This document shows, piece after piece, positions 51,777 through 61,967 of a DNA stretch of 64,000 bases. The position numbers were made by a program, and so were the translations under genes. The notes below the pieces were generated by a model, which saw only the letters and a list, made by a program, of their open reading frames with translations, was not told the origin of the DNA and did not search any database. This stretch comes from JAFMJV01 sp963800275. GTDB taxonomy: Bacteria > Chloroflexota > Limnocylindria > Limnocylindrales > CSP1-4. Within the stretch, counting starts at the first letter, position 1. Each line of letters begins with the position of its first letter. The DNA is taken from positions 123,095-187,094 of the forward strand of contig CAWDAI010000013.1 of assembly GCA_963800275.1 (NCBI GenBank). The letters run 5' to 3'.

Positions 51777-53225
51777 ATGCGTCCGACCATCCGCATCCTC
51801 GAAGACGGCCACTTCGACCTCGTCCTCGACGAGGCCATGCGCATCCTCTCGGAGGTCGGCGTGCGGGTCGCGGGCGAGGCCATGCGCGAGCGCCTGTTCG
51901 ACGCCGGCTTCAGCGCGGACGAAGCCACCGGCCGCATCCTCTTCCCGCCCGCTGCCGTGCGCTCGGCCGTCGAGACCGTACCCGCACGGTTCACGCTCTA
52001 CGACCGCGAGGGGGAGCCCTACGCCGAGTTCGGGGCCGGCCAGACGCACTTCGCCCCCGGTTCGAGCGGGCTCAACATCCTCGACCATCGCACGGGCGAG
52101 CACCGCGCTGCGACCACGCCCGACTTCATCGAGTACGTCAAGATCGGCCACCAGCTCGAGCACGTGCGCACGCTCGCGACGTCCTTCTCGGAGCAGGAGA
52201 TCGAGCCGCTCGTCTCCGACGCCTGGCGCCTCTACCTGCTACTGCGCTACACCACCAAGTCGTTCATCAGCGGCGCCTTCAGCGAGCAGGCAGTGCCGCG
52301 GCTGGTGCAGCTCATGAGCCTCTACCGACGTGATGCGGCGGACCTGGCCGCGCGGCCGATGGCCATCTGCACGGTCACTGCCGGCGGCCAGTTCAGCTAC
52401 AACGAGGACTCCACCCAGAACCTCATCGACTACGTCGAGGCCGGGGTGCCGGTGGAGATCGTGCCCATCACGCTGATGGCCCTCAACGCGCCGGTCTCGC
52501 TGCTGGGGGCGCTCGCCTTCCACACCACCGAGGTGCTCGCGGGCCTGACCATGACCCAGCTCGTCAAACCCGGCGCGCCGGCCCTGTTCGGCGGGTCGGC
52601 AGCGGCCTTCCACATGCAGAACACGACCTCACCGATGACCGCCATCGAGGCGCTCAAGCTGACCAACGCGAGCGCGCTCATGGGCAAGCACCTGGGCCTG
52701 CCGACGCAGGCGTACACGGCCTTCGGCGAGGGCAAGGTGATCGACGGCCAGGCCGGTGCCGAGACGGCCATGGGTGCGCTGCTGGCGGTGGAATCAGGCC
52801 TGGATTCGGCCAGCGGCGTGGGCATGCTCGACTACCTGCTCACCTTCAGCCTCCCCAAGCTGGTGATCGACGACGCGATCGTGGGTCAGGCCCTCCACTT
52901 CGGGCGCGACGTGCGGGTCATCGGCGACATCCCCACCACCGAGATCGTGCGCGAGATGCTCGACGAGGGTCACGCCCTCATGGCCGAGCACACGATGGAC
53001 CACTGGCCGGCCGAGCTGCACCTGCCGGGACCGGTGTGGGACCGCGACTCCCGCGATACCTGGACGACCAAGGGTGAGCTGGACATCGAGGCCCGCGCCA
53101 GCGCCGAGGTCGAGCGTCTGCTGGGGGCGTATGAGATGCCCGAGGCCGACCCGGCCGTCGATGCCGAGGCGCGAGCCATCATCAAGGCCGGCATGCTCGG
53201 CGACGGAGAGCTGCCGCCGGCGTAG
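51777..53225 (+). CDS. MttB-superfamily methyltransferase (non-pyrrolysine, MtgB-like)
   Basis: 482 residues with no in-frame TAG. MttB-type blocks are MRILSEVGVRVAGEAMRERL, THFAPGSSGLNILDHRTGEH (the 'G-x-x-D-x-x-x-G-x-R' region), TVTAGGQFSYNEDSTQNLID, LGALAFHTTEVLAGLTMTQL, FGGSAAAFHMQN and GKVIDGQAGAETAMGALLAV. In trimethylamine MttB the barrel carries pyrrolysine, whereas the COG5598 relatives lacking it demethylate quaternary amines such as glycine betaine and pass the methyl to a corrinoid protein. No corrinoid protein (MttC-like) or MtgA-like gene is nearby. A short membrane protein gene follows 24 bases later. Confidence 0.88.
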   Translation: MRPTIRILEDGHFDLVLDEAMRILSEVGVRVAGEAMRERLFDAGFSADEATGRILFPPAAVRSAVETVPARFTLYDREGEPYAEFGAGQTHFAPGSSGLNILDHRTGEHRAATTPDFIEYVKIGHQLEHVRTLATSFSEQEIEPLVSDAWRLYLLLRYTTKSFISGAFSEQAVPRLVQLMSLYRRDAADLAARPMAICTVTAGGQFSYNEDSTQNLIDYVEAGVPVEIVPITLMALNAPVSLLGALAFHTTEVLAGLTMTQLVKPGAPALFGGSAAAFHMQNTTSPMTAIEALKLTNASALMGKHLGLPTQAYTAFGEGKVIDGQAGAETAMGALLAVESGLDSASGVGMLDYLLTFSLPKLVIDDAIVGQALHFGRDVRVIGDIPTTEIVREMLDEGHALMAEHTMDHWPAELHLPGPVWDRDSRDTWTTKGELDIEARASAEVERLLGAYEMPEADPAVDAEARAIIKAGMLGDGELPPA

Positions 53226-53249
53226 GCGCCGGCCGAGGAAGGAGTCACC

Positions 53250-53636
53250 ATGCATATCCTGGTCGCGCTCTTCGGCGGCATCATGGGTGCGGCCATGGCC
53301 GGGATCTGGGCCCGCGACATCATGAGCGGCCACGGCTATGACGCGCCGAACGGCCTGCTGCGCGCTCGCGAGGCCGACTCGGACGACCTCATGATCTGGC
53401 ACTGGGCGGCCGAGTTCGGCACGGCCCTCGTGCTCATCACCGGCGCCTTCCTCATCATGATCAACGCGGCGCTCGCGGAGCCCATCATGCTGGTCGGCCT
53501 GGGCGGCCTGCTCTACACCTCCACCAACAGCCTGGGCTGGGCGCTGGCCGCCCCGGAGCGCGCACCCTACGTGTGGCCGATGGCGGCGGGCCTGGTCGGC
53601 GGCATCATCGGCGCGGCGGTGCTGATGCTCTTCTAG
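53250..53636 (+). CDS. Small membrane protein downstream of the MttB-family gene
   Basis: 128 residues from the ATG at 53250, preceded by GAAGGAG. Four helices are predicted (about 2-24, 52-74, 77-97, 107-127). The first loop has RDIMSGHGYDAPNGLLRARE. I recognise no family. The close spacing to the MttB-family gene suggests a shared transcript and perhaps a shared process such as uptake or sensing of the methylated substrate; that is inference. Confidence 0.7.
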   Translation: MHILVALFGGIMGAAMAGIWARDIMSGHGYDAPNGLLRAREADSDDLMIWHWAAEFGTALVLITGAFLIMINAALAEPIMLVGLGGLLYTSTNSLGWALAAPERAPYVWPMAAGLVGGIIGAAVLMLF

Positions 53637-53716
53637 GACCCACCGGCAGCGGCCAGCGGCGGCTAGTACCTTCGGCCAACGGGCAGCACCCGCCGCGCTC
53701 GCTAGCCTCGTAGGCC

Positions 53717-54532
53717 ATGACCGAGCGACCCAGCCGCCTGCACCTCGTTGGGGTCGTCCTGGCCCTGGTCGGCTGGGCCGTGGGCATCATCACCTTCGTG
53801 GTCCTGCTCTCGGAGAACCACCTCGAGATCGGCGGCGACCTGGCGGCCTACCTTCGCGCCGGCGATGACTTGGCCGCCGGGCGCCCGGTGTACGTGGGTC
53901 AGATCGGCGATGCCGGCGTGTTCAGCTACGCGCCGCCGTGGGCCGTGCTCTTCGGAGCGCTGGCGTGGGTGCCGGACATCGTCATGCAGCTCGGCATCAT
54001 GGCCCTGGGCCTCGTCTGCATCCGCTATGTGGCGGGCTCCTGGCTGTGGTCGGGCCTGGTGTTCCTGTATCCCATCAGCGTGATGGTGCTGTTCGCAGGC
54101 AACATCGAGTACCTCATCTCGGCATCGATCGTGCTTGCCGCGAGGGGTCGCGCCCAGCCGCTGACGCTCATGGCCATGGCCAAGATCTCGCCCGCTCTCG
54201 CCATCCCGCCGCGTCTCTGGCGCCAGGCGCTCGTGACCCTCGCGATCGCGCTCCTGGTGACCTTGCCCTGGCTACACCTGTGGCCGGAGTGGATCGAGTA
54301 CCTGCTGCGGCAGCCGGCGCACATCGCCATCCACATCGGGCCGCCCTGGTACCTGCGGCTGCCGTTCGCCCTGGCCCTGCTCCTGCTGCGCCGCCCGTGG
54401 GCCTCGGCGCTGGCGGTGGTCGTGGGCATGCCCTCGCTGTGGCTGGGTACGCTGGTCATCCTGCAGTCGGTGGTGCGACTGTGGCTGGACGGGCGCGGTC
54501 AGCGAGCGGACATGCCGGCGACCGACGACTGA
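53717..54532 (+). CDS. GT87/DUF2029-like membrane glycosyltransferase
   Basis: 271 residues, seven or eight helices. The first loop has IGGDLAAYLRAGDDLAAGRP followed by VYVGQIGDAGVFSYAPPWAV, the typical 'D-x-x-x-Y-x-x-A ... G-x-x-x-Y ... F-x-Y-x-P' pattern of GT-C polyprenyl-phosphate mannosyltransferases. AMAKISPALAIPPRLWR matches the later conserved 'K-x-x-P' block. It is short for this family (usually about 400 residues), lacking the last helices. Probably moves a sugar to an envelope glycolipid or polymer. Confidence 0.7.
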   Translation: MTERPSRLHLVGVVLALVGWAVGIITFVVLLSENHLEIGGDLAAYLRAGDDLAAGRPVYVGQIGDAGVFSYAPPWAVLFGALAWVPDIVMQLGIMALGLVCIRYVAGSWLWSGLVFLYPISVMVLFAGNIEYLISASIVLAARGRAQPLTLMAMAKISPALAIPPRLWRQALVTLAIALLVTLPWLHLWPEWIEYLLRQPAHIAIHIGPPWYLRLPFALALLLLRRPWASALAVVVGMPSLWLGTLVILQSVVRLWLDGRGQRADMPATDD

Positions 54533-55711
54533 TCAGGCTGTGGCGGCTTCCTCGGCGTGCTCCTCGCTACCACGGATCCAGCCGGACAGGGGCAGGCGCA
54601 CCGCGACCGCCGAGGCGCCGATGGTGAGCGTGATCGTGGCCAGCAGGCCCGCGTAGAGCTCGGCCGAGACGTCGCCCGCGAGCCAGAGCAGCGACACCAG
54701 CACGAAGGAGAACTCACCCAGCTGGCTCAGGCCGGTGGCGATCTGCGACGGGCGTTCCAGCCCACCGAGGCGGCTGAAGAGGAAGATGACCGCGGTCTTG
54801 AAGCCCAGCATGAGGGCCACGAAGACGAGCACCCAGCCCAGCCCGCCCAGCAGCGCGTCGACCTGCAGGAGCGAGCCTACCGAGACGAAGAAGAGCACCG
54901 CGAAGACGTCGCGGAAGGGCAGCAGCCGTCGGCGAGCTTCGCTGGCCATGGGGCTGTCAGCGACGACGAGGCCAGCCACGAACGCTGCCAGCGCCAGGGG
55001 GATGCCGAAGACGACCGCGCCGATGCCCGCGCCGAGGAGGCCCGCGGCGATGGAGACGAGCAGGAACAGGTCGGGGTAGTCGCGCAGTCTCCCGAGCACC
55101 GCCGGAAAGAGGCGCGCGGCGGCCACCGCGAGGAGCGCGAAGAGGCCCAGCCCGATGAGGGCCTCCACGGGATCGCGCTCCGCGCTGTTCCAGATGGCCA
55201 GCAGGAACGCACCGAAGATGACGCCGGTGAGATCCTGCAGCAGGCTCCAGCCCAGCAGCGAGAGCTCGGTCGGCTTGTTGGTGCGCCGTGAGACCGAACG
55301 GGTGATGTTGACCACCACGACCGACGAGGACATGGCCACGCACAGGCCCAGGACCATGGCCACCGGCAGCGGCTGGCCGAGCAGGCTCAGCACCAGCCCG
55401 GCCAGGACCGTGGTGGTGATGATCTGCAGGGGAGAGGCCAGCAGCAGCGAGCGGTGTTCGCGACGCAGCCGCCCCACGTCCAGCTCGATGCCGACCTCGA
55501 AGAGCAGCAGCACCACGCCGACATCGGCGAGCAGGCGCACGAACTCGCGGCTCGGCTTGGCCTCGTCGGGCAGCAGCTGGAAGGCGACGAGCCCGACCAT
55601 CAGGTAGCCGATGACCGCCGGCAGGCCGAGACGACGGGCGGCCAGCCCGAAGACCGCGGCGGCGAGGAAGACCATGCCCAACTCGAAGATGGGGATGGCG
55701 GTCTCTTCCAT
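54533..55711 (-). CDS. Kef-type cation:proton antiporter (CPA2)
   Basis: 392 residues from the ATG at 55711, with 12-13 helices. Diagnostic blocks are RRLGLPAVIGYLMVGLV, VLLLFEVGIELDVGRLRREH, GLCVAMSSSVVVVNITRSVS, LGWSLLQDLTGVIFGAFLLA (the ion-binding Asp) and FFVSVGSLLQVDALL. There is no C-terminal TrkA-N domain, unlike full KefB/KefC. It exchanges K+ or Na+ for protons. Its TGA lies directly after the convergent GT87-like gene's stop. Confidence 0.93.
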   Translation of the reverse strand: MEETAIPIFELGMVFLAAAVFGLAARRLGLPAVIGYLMVGLVAFQLLPDEAKPSREFVRLLADVGVVLLLFEVGIELDVGRLRREHRSLLLASPLQIITTTVLAGLVLSLLGQPLPVAMVLGLCVAMSSSVVVVNITRSVSRRTNKPTELSLLGWSLLQDLTGVIFGAFLLAIWNSAERDPVEALIGLGLFALLAVAAARLFPAVLGRLRDYPDLFLLVSIAAGLLGAGIGAVVFGIPLALAAFVAGLVVADSPMASEARRRLLPFRDVFAVLFFVSVGSLLQVDALLGGLGWVLVFVALMLGFKTAVIFLFSRLGGLERPSQIATGLSQLGEFSFVLVSLLWLAGDVSAELYAGLLATITLTIGASAVAVRLPLSGWIRGSEEHAEEAATA

Positions 55712-55785
55712 CGGCGAAGCGTACCTGCTGGGCTGCCCCCGCGGTGCCCAAGACCGCCCGTCCACCAGCCTACAATCGCGACGCT

Positions 55786-57315
55786 ATGACCAACCCTCCC
55801 GCTGACCGATACCGACCCGCCGCACCAGCCCGACCGCAGGGCGATCCCGACGTCGCCCGGGTCGATCGCCTCGACGAAGCCGTGGCCACCATCCTGCCTG
55901 CCCTCGAGGCCTTCAACCGCTTCGAGGGACCCGACCGTGCCTCGCTCCGCTCGGAGTGGCTGCCCGACCTCGATGAGCCACTGCCCGAGGCGGGGGTCGG
56001 TGCCGAGGCGGTGCTGGCGATCCTGCGCGACGTGGTCATCCCGCGGGGCTTGCGCGTGGGCCATCCGGGCTTCACGTCCTGGGTCACGACGGCGCCCAGC
56101 ACGACCGCGGCCGCGGGTCAGCTGGCGGCGGCCGTGGCCAGCCCCCAGCGCTGGTGGGTGCAGCCGAGCAACCACCTCGACACCATGGCCGTGCGCTGGC
56201 TGATCGAGCTGCTCGGCTTCCCGGCCTCGTACGTGGGCACGTTCACCTCCGGTGGCTCCACCGCCAACCTCGTCGGCCTCGGCGCGGCTCGCCAGCACGC
56301 CGCGGAAAAGCTGGGCCTCGACGCGGCGCTCGACGGCCTCGGCGCGATGCCCGAGCCGCGCGTCTACGCCAGCCCGGAGACGCACCACGTGGTGGCCCGG
56401 GCGATGGGCGTGCTGGGCCTGGGCCGGGCCAACCTGCGGATCGTGGAGCTGGATGCCGACCGCCGGGCCGACCTGCGACAGCTGCGGGCGTTCATCGCGG
56501 AGGACCTCGCTGCCGGTCGCACACCGGTGGCGGTGGTGGGCAACGCCGGCGACGTCAACACCGGCATCGTGGACCCCCTGCCGGAGATGGCCGCGATCGC
56601 GCACGATCACGACATCTGGTTCCACGTCGATGGCGCCTACGGCGGCTGGGGCATGCTCGACGAGCGGGTCGAGGCGGCCTTCGGCGATCGATCGCGGTAC
56701 GACTCGTTCGCGGTGGATCCGCACAAGTGGCTGGCAGCCCCGGTGGGCACGGGCCTGGCGGTGTGCCGTGATGGCGAGCTCCTCGCGCGGGCCTTCACCA
56801 TCGAGCCCGGAGCCTACGACCGCGAGCGTCACGAGAGCGCCGAGCCGACCGGCGATCCAGCCGCCCCGTGGGGCGCGCTCGGCGGCGGCACCGCGGACTG
56901 GGGTGTCGACTTCTCCACGCCCGCGCGCGGCGTGCCGGTGTGGGCCGTGCTCAAGGAGATCGGCGCGGAGGGCATGCGCGAGCGCGTTCGCCGCCACAAC
57001 GACTTCGCGCGGATGGTCGCCCAGCGTGCCCGCGAGGAGGACGAGCTGGAGCTGCTGGCGGAGCCACAGCTGTCGATCGCCTGCTTCCGCTATCGCCCCG
57101 CGGGCTGGGACGATCCCGAGCGCCTGGACGCGTTGAACGCGGACATCCTCGCCGAGCTTCGGCGCGAGGGCAGATCCCTGCCCTCGAGCACGGTCGTGGG
57201 CGGTGCCTTCGCCATCCGCGCCTGCTACATCAACCCGCGCAACGACCGCGAGCACGTGGAGCTGCTGGTGGACGACGTCCTGGAGATCGGCCGGCGGCTC
57301 AGCGCGTCCGACTGA
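55786..57315 (+). CDS. PLP-dependent decarboxylase (group II, aromatic-amino-acid type)
   Basis: 509 residues from the ATG at 55786. It has the fold-type I decarboxylase order: HPGFTSWVTTAPSTTAAAGQ, TFTSGGSTANLVGLGAARQH (phosphate binding), VVGNAGDVNTGIVDPL, IWFHVDGAYGGWGML (PLP ring Asp) and FAVDPHKWLAAPVGTG with the Schiff-base Lys. The related family includes glutamate, DOPA/tryptophan and tyrosine decarboxylases; substrate specificity cannot be read here. It is divergent from the Kef-type antiporter. Confidence 0.92.
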   Translation: MTNPPADRYRPAAPARPQGDPDVARVDRLDEAVATILPALEAFNRFEGPDRASLRSEWLPDLDEPLPEAGVGAEAVLAILRDVVIPRGLRVGHPGFTSWVTTAPSTTAAAGQLAAAVASPQRWWVQPSNHLDTMAVRWLIELLGFPASYVGTFTSGGSTANLVGLGAARQHAAEKLGLDAALDGLGAMPEPRVYASPETHHVVARAMGVLGLGRANLRIVELDADRRADLRQLRAFIAEDLAAGRTPVAVVGNAGDVNTGIVDPLPEMAAIAHDHDIWFHVDGAYGGWGMLDERVEAAFGDRSRYDSFAVDPHKWLAAPVGTGLAVCRDGELLARAFTIEPGAYDRERHESAEPTGDPAAPWGALGGGTADWGVDFSTPARGVPVWAVLKEIGAEGMRERVRRHNDFARMVAQRAREEDELELLAEPQLSIACFRYRPAGWDDPERLDALNADILAELRREGRSLPSSTVVGGAFAIRACYINPRNDREHVELLVDDVLEIGRRLSASD

Positions 57316-57372
57316 GGCGGGCTCAGCGCGGCCGACTGACGCTGGCCCGCGGCCTGACGCCTCGCCGTGGCC

Positions 57373-58101
57373 CTACGTCTCGTGCAGCGGGACGCCGGCC
57401 AGCTTGTCCAGCAGCAGCAGTACCGGTCGCGCCGCATCGAGGTCCTCGGCGATGATCCGGGGCAGCTTGGCCGAGAAGACGTCGCGGTCCGAGAGCCGCC
57501 GGCTGAAGACGACCTCCTTGAGCCGCAGGAGTCGTCCGTAGGGGTGGTCGGCCGGGAAACCGCGGGGATTGCGCTGGAGCGTCTGGCCATCGATCGAGTC
57601 GAAGACCGACTGGAAGCGCGGGTCCTCGATGGCGCGGAAGACGGCGCTGGGATCACGATCGACCTTCTCGCGAAAGGCCGCCAGCCGCGCGCGCTCAGGG
57701 TGCCACATGCCGCCACCCACGAAGATGTTGCCCGGCTCCAGGTGGAAGTAGCCGCCGACCGCGCCCCGGGGCCGCTGGGCGTCGTCCTCCGAATCGTCCC
57801 ACGGGAAGCTCAGGCCCTGGGCGGTCTTGTAGGGCGACTTGTCCCGGGAGAAGCGGATGTCGCGATGGATGCGGAAGGGTGAGCTGGCAGGGTCAGCCAC
57901 CAGCGGCAGGCGCAGCCGGTCGAACTCGGCCGCCAGGGCCACGCACAGGGCCTCGGTCGGTGTCTTGATCAGGCGCTCGAACTCGTGCTTGCGTGGCTTG
58001 AACCAGGCTCGATCGTTGTTCGCAGCCAGGTCCGCGAGGAACTGCAGCGCGGCCGGCTCGTAGCCCCCGAACGGCGCGACATCGGTGGGGTTATCGGGCA
58101 T
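57373..58101 (-). CDS. DUF2461 (TIGR02453) family protein
   Basis: 242 residues. Family hallmarks are FLADLAANNDRAWFKPRKHE, FRIHRDIRFSRDKSPYKTAQ, GGYFHLEPGNIFVGGGMWHP and LKEVVFSRRLSDRDVFS. Length matches other members (220-240). Cytosolic, function unknown. Convergent with the PLP decarboxylase. Confidence 0.93.
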   Translation of the reverse strand: MPDNPTDVAPFGGYEPAALQFLADLAANNDRAWFKPRKHEFERLIKTPTEALCVALAAEFDRLRLPLVADPASSPFRIHRDIRFSRDKSPYKTAQGLSFPWDDSEDDAQRPRGAVGGYFHLEPGNIFVGGGMWHPERARLAAFREKVDRDPSAVFRAIEDPRFQSVFDSIDGQTLQRNPRGFPADHPYGRLLRLKEVVFSRRLSDRDVFSAKLPRIIAEDLDAARPVLLLLDKLAGVPLHET

Positions 58102-58329
58102 GGTCTTCTCCTCCGGTCGGGCCCCGCTCCCGCGGTTCGATGGTCCCTATCATGGCGCGCGGTTGCGCTGGCCGCCGAACGGGCCGGCCACGGCAAATGC
58201 GCCGGAGGAGCCGGTCGTCATGCACCGAACGTCCCATTCCCAAACCCAACCCGACCGGTCAGGCTCGGGGCCCATGGACTGCCTGCCGATGGACGCCTCG
58301 TCCTGCCCGCGCCCGGCCGCCACCGAACG

Positions 58330-60917
58330 ATGAACGACCAGCAGCGACCCGAGCCGGAGTGGCCGAGCGAGGACCTGGCCCAGGCCGGAGCGAAGCGCGA
58401 GCCCAGGCCCGACGTCGAGTGGCCGAGTGCCGACCGCGTCGACGCAGCCCGACCGCCAGAGCCGCCCGCTCTCCCGCCCGAGCCGCCGGCACCGCCTGAT
58501 CGAGCGCCTCAACCACCTCAAGCGCCACCGCCACCATCTCCGCCGCCACTCGAGCCCCTGGCGCCGATCACGCCAGAGCCGCCGGTAGCGCCCACACCAC
58601 CACCCCCGCACCCGCGTCCGCGTTCCCCGGCGGCTACCAGGTGCCGCCCGAGTACCGGCAGCTGCCGGGGGAACCGGTCCCCGACGACGGCTTCACCCGT
58701 CCGCCGGTCTATGACGAGCCGGGTCCGCCCGACTCGGGTCCGTTCGCGCCGCCTCCAGCCTCACCACCCTGGGGAGCCCCGCCGGCGTCGCCCGAGGACG
58801 GCTACACACCACCTCCACCGCCGCTGTCCACCACACCCGGGCCGTTCGCTCCGGCAGTGACGGCCGTTCCGCCAGCCGGCGCCGACGTCCCACCTCCTGC
58901 CGAAGGCAAGCCCAGCCACTACCGGCCGGACATCGAGGGCCTGCGCGCGGTCGCGATCATCGCGGTGCTGCTCTTCCACATGGGCATCTCCTTCGCCCAG
59001 GGCGGTTTCATCGGTGTGGACGTCTTCTACGTCATCTCCGGCTTCCTCATCACCGGTCTGCTGCTGCGGGAAGGGCAGAGCACCGGCAAGTTCGACCTCG
59101 TCCGCTTCTACGCCCGACGCATGCGGCGCCTGCTGCCGGCGGGCTTGCTGGTCATCGTGGTCACGCTGGTCTTGTCGGCCTTCATCGTCACGCCCCTGCG
59201 CCTGACCGAGATCGCCGGAGATGCCGCGGCCTCCGCGCTGTACCTGGCCAACTTCCGCTTCGCCATGGAAGCCACCGACTACCTGGCCACGGAGCTGCCC
59301 TCGCCCCTCCTGCACTACTGGTCGCTGGGCGTGGAGGAGCAGTTCTACCTGCTGTGGCCGCTGATCCTGCTGCTGGCGGCTCGCTTCCTCTCGCTGCGCT
59401 GGGTGGGCCTGATCATGGTGCTCCTCGCGGGGGCCTCCTTCGGGCTCAGCCTGTACTGGAGCGAGGCCCAACCGGCGTGGGCCTTCTTCAGCCCCTTCAC
59501 GCGCGCCTGGGAGCTGGCGGCGGGGGCCCTCATCGCCGTCGGTCTCTTGCGTCTTCCGAGCCGCCTGCCGGCCTGGTTCGGTGGCCTCGCGGTCATCGCG
59601 GGTCTGGCCCTCATCGCCGTCGGCGTGGTCCTCATCGATGCGTCGGTACCGTACCCCGGCGTGGCCGCGCTGCTGCCGGTCGCGGGTGCCGTGCTCGTCG
59701 TGGTCGGCGGTCTGCGCGGCCCGACCCTGCCCGGCCGGATCATCCTGTCCAACCCGCTCAGTCGCTACTTCGGGCACATCTCCTACTCGCTCTACCTGTG
59801 GCACTGGCCGCTGCTCATCCTCGTGCCCATCGCCATCGAGGACGACTCGCTGACCGTGCGCGTGGCGTTGGCCGGGCTCGCGATCGTGCTGGCGGCGATC
59901 TCCACCGAGGTGGTCGAGCGGCCCTTCCGTCGCTCGCGGGCCCTGTCAGACCGCTCCGGCTTCACCTTCAGGCTGGGCCTCAGCGGCTCCGTCGCGGTCG
60001 GCGCGGCCGCGCTCCTGATGAGCGGCGCCATCACCCTGCCGTCCAACATCCCCCTGCCCTGGCTGAAGCCCGACCCGGTGGTCGTCGAGCTGGCCGGTGT
60101 GCGGGACGACCTGCCGGCGCTCTATGCCGACGGCTGCGTCCTGGAGTATCCCGACCGGAAGCTCAAGCCCGGCTGCATCTACGGCGACCCCGAGGGCGAG
60201 CGCACCGCGATGCTCATCGGCAATTCCCACGCCGCGCAATGGATGCCGGCACTGGACGTCTACGCCAGGAAGGTCGGCTGGCGGCTGGAGGTGGAGAACA
60301 AGTCCGCCTGTGCGCTGCCGGACGTGCCGGTCTGGGAGCGTCGGCTCCGCCGGACGTTCGATGAATGCATCGCCTGGCGTGAGTCGCTCATGAAGCGGAT
60401 CGCGAGGACCGAGCCAGACATCGTCTTCGTGGGTGTGTCACGCGACTACGACCTGTGGGACAACAGCCGCATCGTCCAGTCGAACCAGGCCCTGGGCTAC
60501 TGGCAGCAGAAGCTGACCGAGCTGCTCGAGACGATCCGCCAGAGCGTGCCGCGGGTGGTCCTGCTGGCCGAGACGCCGTTCCTCAACTACGACCCGGTCG
60601 ATTGCCTGGCCGACCCCGACATCAGCAACTGCGATCCCGCCAGGTCGCTGGTGCTCGACGACGCTTACGCCCGGCTGGAGGCGGCGGCGGCGGCCGATGC
60701 CGGTGCGGACCTGCTCTCCATCAACCGGCTGCTGTGCCCCGGCGCGACCTGCCCGGTGGTGGTCGATGACATCGTCGTCCTTCGAGACAAGCACCACCTG
60801 ACGGCCTCCTACATGGAGCGCCTGGCGGCGCCCATCGGGCGGATCCTGGAAGGCAAGTCACCCTATCCGTCGCCGAGCCCGTCGGGCGCGCCGGCCGCTG
60901 CGACTCCCGGCGCCTGA
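58330..60917 (+). CDS. OafA/YrhL-type acyltransferase with proline-rich N-terminus and C-terminal SGNH domain, one frameshift
   Basis: With one base restored, about 862 residues from the ATG at 58330. An unusual cytosolic N-terminus of about 190 residues is rich in Pro/Glu (including EPEWPSEDLA and later VEWPSAD) and holds the break: a C is missing from the C-run at 58603-58607, after which the frame reads AFPGGYQVPPEYRQLPGEPV. The acyltransferase-3 domain (about 195-540) has YRPDIEGLRAVAIIAVLLFH, FYARRMRRLLPA and HYWSLGVEEQFYLLWPL. The SGNH domain has MLIGNSHAAQWMPALDVYAR and a late DKHHLTASYM. These enzymes acetylate envelope polysaccharides. Confidence 0.88.
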
Positions 60918-61109
60918 ACCGATCCACACCGCGCTCGCGGCGCCCTAAGCGCTGCCCACCTCACCCTGGTGCACAACTTCGTCGTCCCCCCCGGACCCCT
61001 GCTGGTTCGGTCTGGTGTGGTCGGCGGAGGTTCTGTACCCCGGCGGTCGTAGGGGCGGTGGTACCCGCGTGTAGATGTCACCGGACCCTGCCATCGGGAG
61101 AGTGCGGGC

Positions 61110-61943
61110 ATGCCCACTTTCCGAAGCATCACCGTTCGAGCAGCGGCAGCGGCAGCGCTGGCGACCGTGATGACCATCGCCCTTCTTCCTGCCGCCACGA
61201 TGGGAGCAAATGGAGCCCCGCCGGAGATGGTGGAGGCGGAGCGGCAAGTGCTGCAGCTGATCAACGACTACCGTGACGCGCACGGCCTGGCTCCGCTGCG
61301 CATGGACCATCGCGTCCGACGCGTGGCCCGGACCCGCTCGCGTGACATGCGCGACCTCAGCTACTTCTCGCACGGTTCGCCGAGCGGGCAGTCCGCCGGC
61401 ACCATGATGGCCAGCCGCGGCATCGGCCACTGGGGCTGGGGCGAGAACATCGGCCGCATCTCGTTCTTCGGCTGGGATCCCACGAACCGGGCCATGGTCG
61501 GCGGCTGGAAGGCCAGCGCCGGACACGACCGCATGCTGCTCTCGCGCGACTACAACTACATCGGCGTGGGCATCGCTCGCAACGCCTATGCCGCCTACTA
61601 CACGCTCGTCTTCGTCCGACAGCCCGACCACACGGCGCCGCGGGCAGGCCTGTATTCGGCAGGCCGCGGGATGTCGGTGGCTGCTGCCGGATCGGGCCCT
61701 CGCGCGGTGACCATCCGCTGGTGGGGCCACGATCGACGGCTGCAGAAGTACAGCTCCGGCCTGCGGGGCTTCGTCGTCCAGCAGAAGACCGCCCACGGCT
61801 GGAAGACCCTGCGCCGCATGACCAAGACACGCCAGCTGACGCTGAACCTGAGCAAGGGCACCTACCAGTTCCGGGTGAAGGCGGTCGATCGCCGGGGCAA
61901 CCGGGGCATCTGGCGCAAGCCGCTGACGGTGACCGTCCGCTAA
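61110..61943 (+). CDS. Exported CAP (SCP/PR1) domain protein
   Basis: 277 residues with a signal peptide ending near AATMGANG. The CAP domain (about 40-175) has QLINDYRDAHGLAPLRMDHR, ARTRSRDMRDLSYFSHGSPS, GWGENIGR and AGHDRMLLSRDYNYIGVGIA, with the His-Glu-His set of the family. A C-terminal beta-sandwich of about 100 residues (VTIRWWGHDRRLQKYSSGLR, YQFRVKAVDRRGNRGIW) looks like a fibronectin type III-type domain. Bacterial CAP proteins bind lipids or wall components; the role here is unknown. Confidence 0.88.
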   Translation: MPTFRSITVRAAAAAALATVMTIALLPAATMGANGAPPEMVEAERQVLQLINDYRDAHGLAPLRMDHRVRRVARTRSRDMRDLSYFSHGSPSGQSAGTMMASRGIGHWGWGENIGRISFFGWDPTNRAMVGGWKASAGHDRMLLSRDYNYIGVGIARNAYAAYYTLVFVRQPDHTAPRAGLYSAGRGMSVAAAGSGPRAVTIRWWGHDRRLQKYSSGLRGFVVQQKTAHGWKTLRRMTKTRQLTLNLSKGTYQFRVKAVDRRGNRGIWRKPLTVTVR

Positions 61944-61967
61944 GCACGAACATCCCTGCCGCCGCTC

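Noticed and set aside
51777..53225. A pyrrolysine-containing trimethylamine methyltransferase
   Set aside because: There is no in-frame TAG, and the barrel region where pyrrolysine would occur is read through with sense codons.
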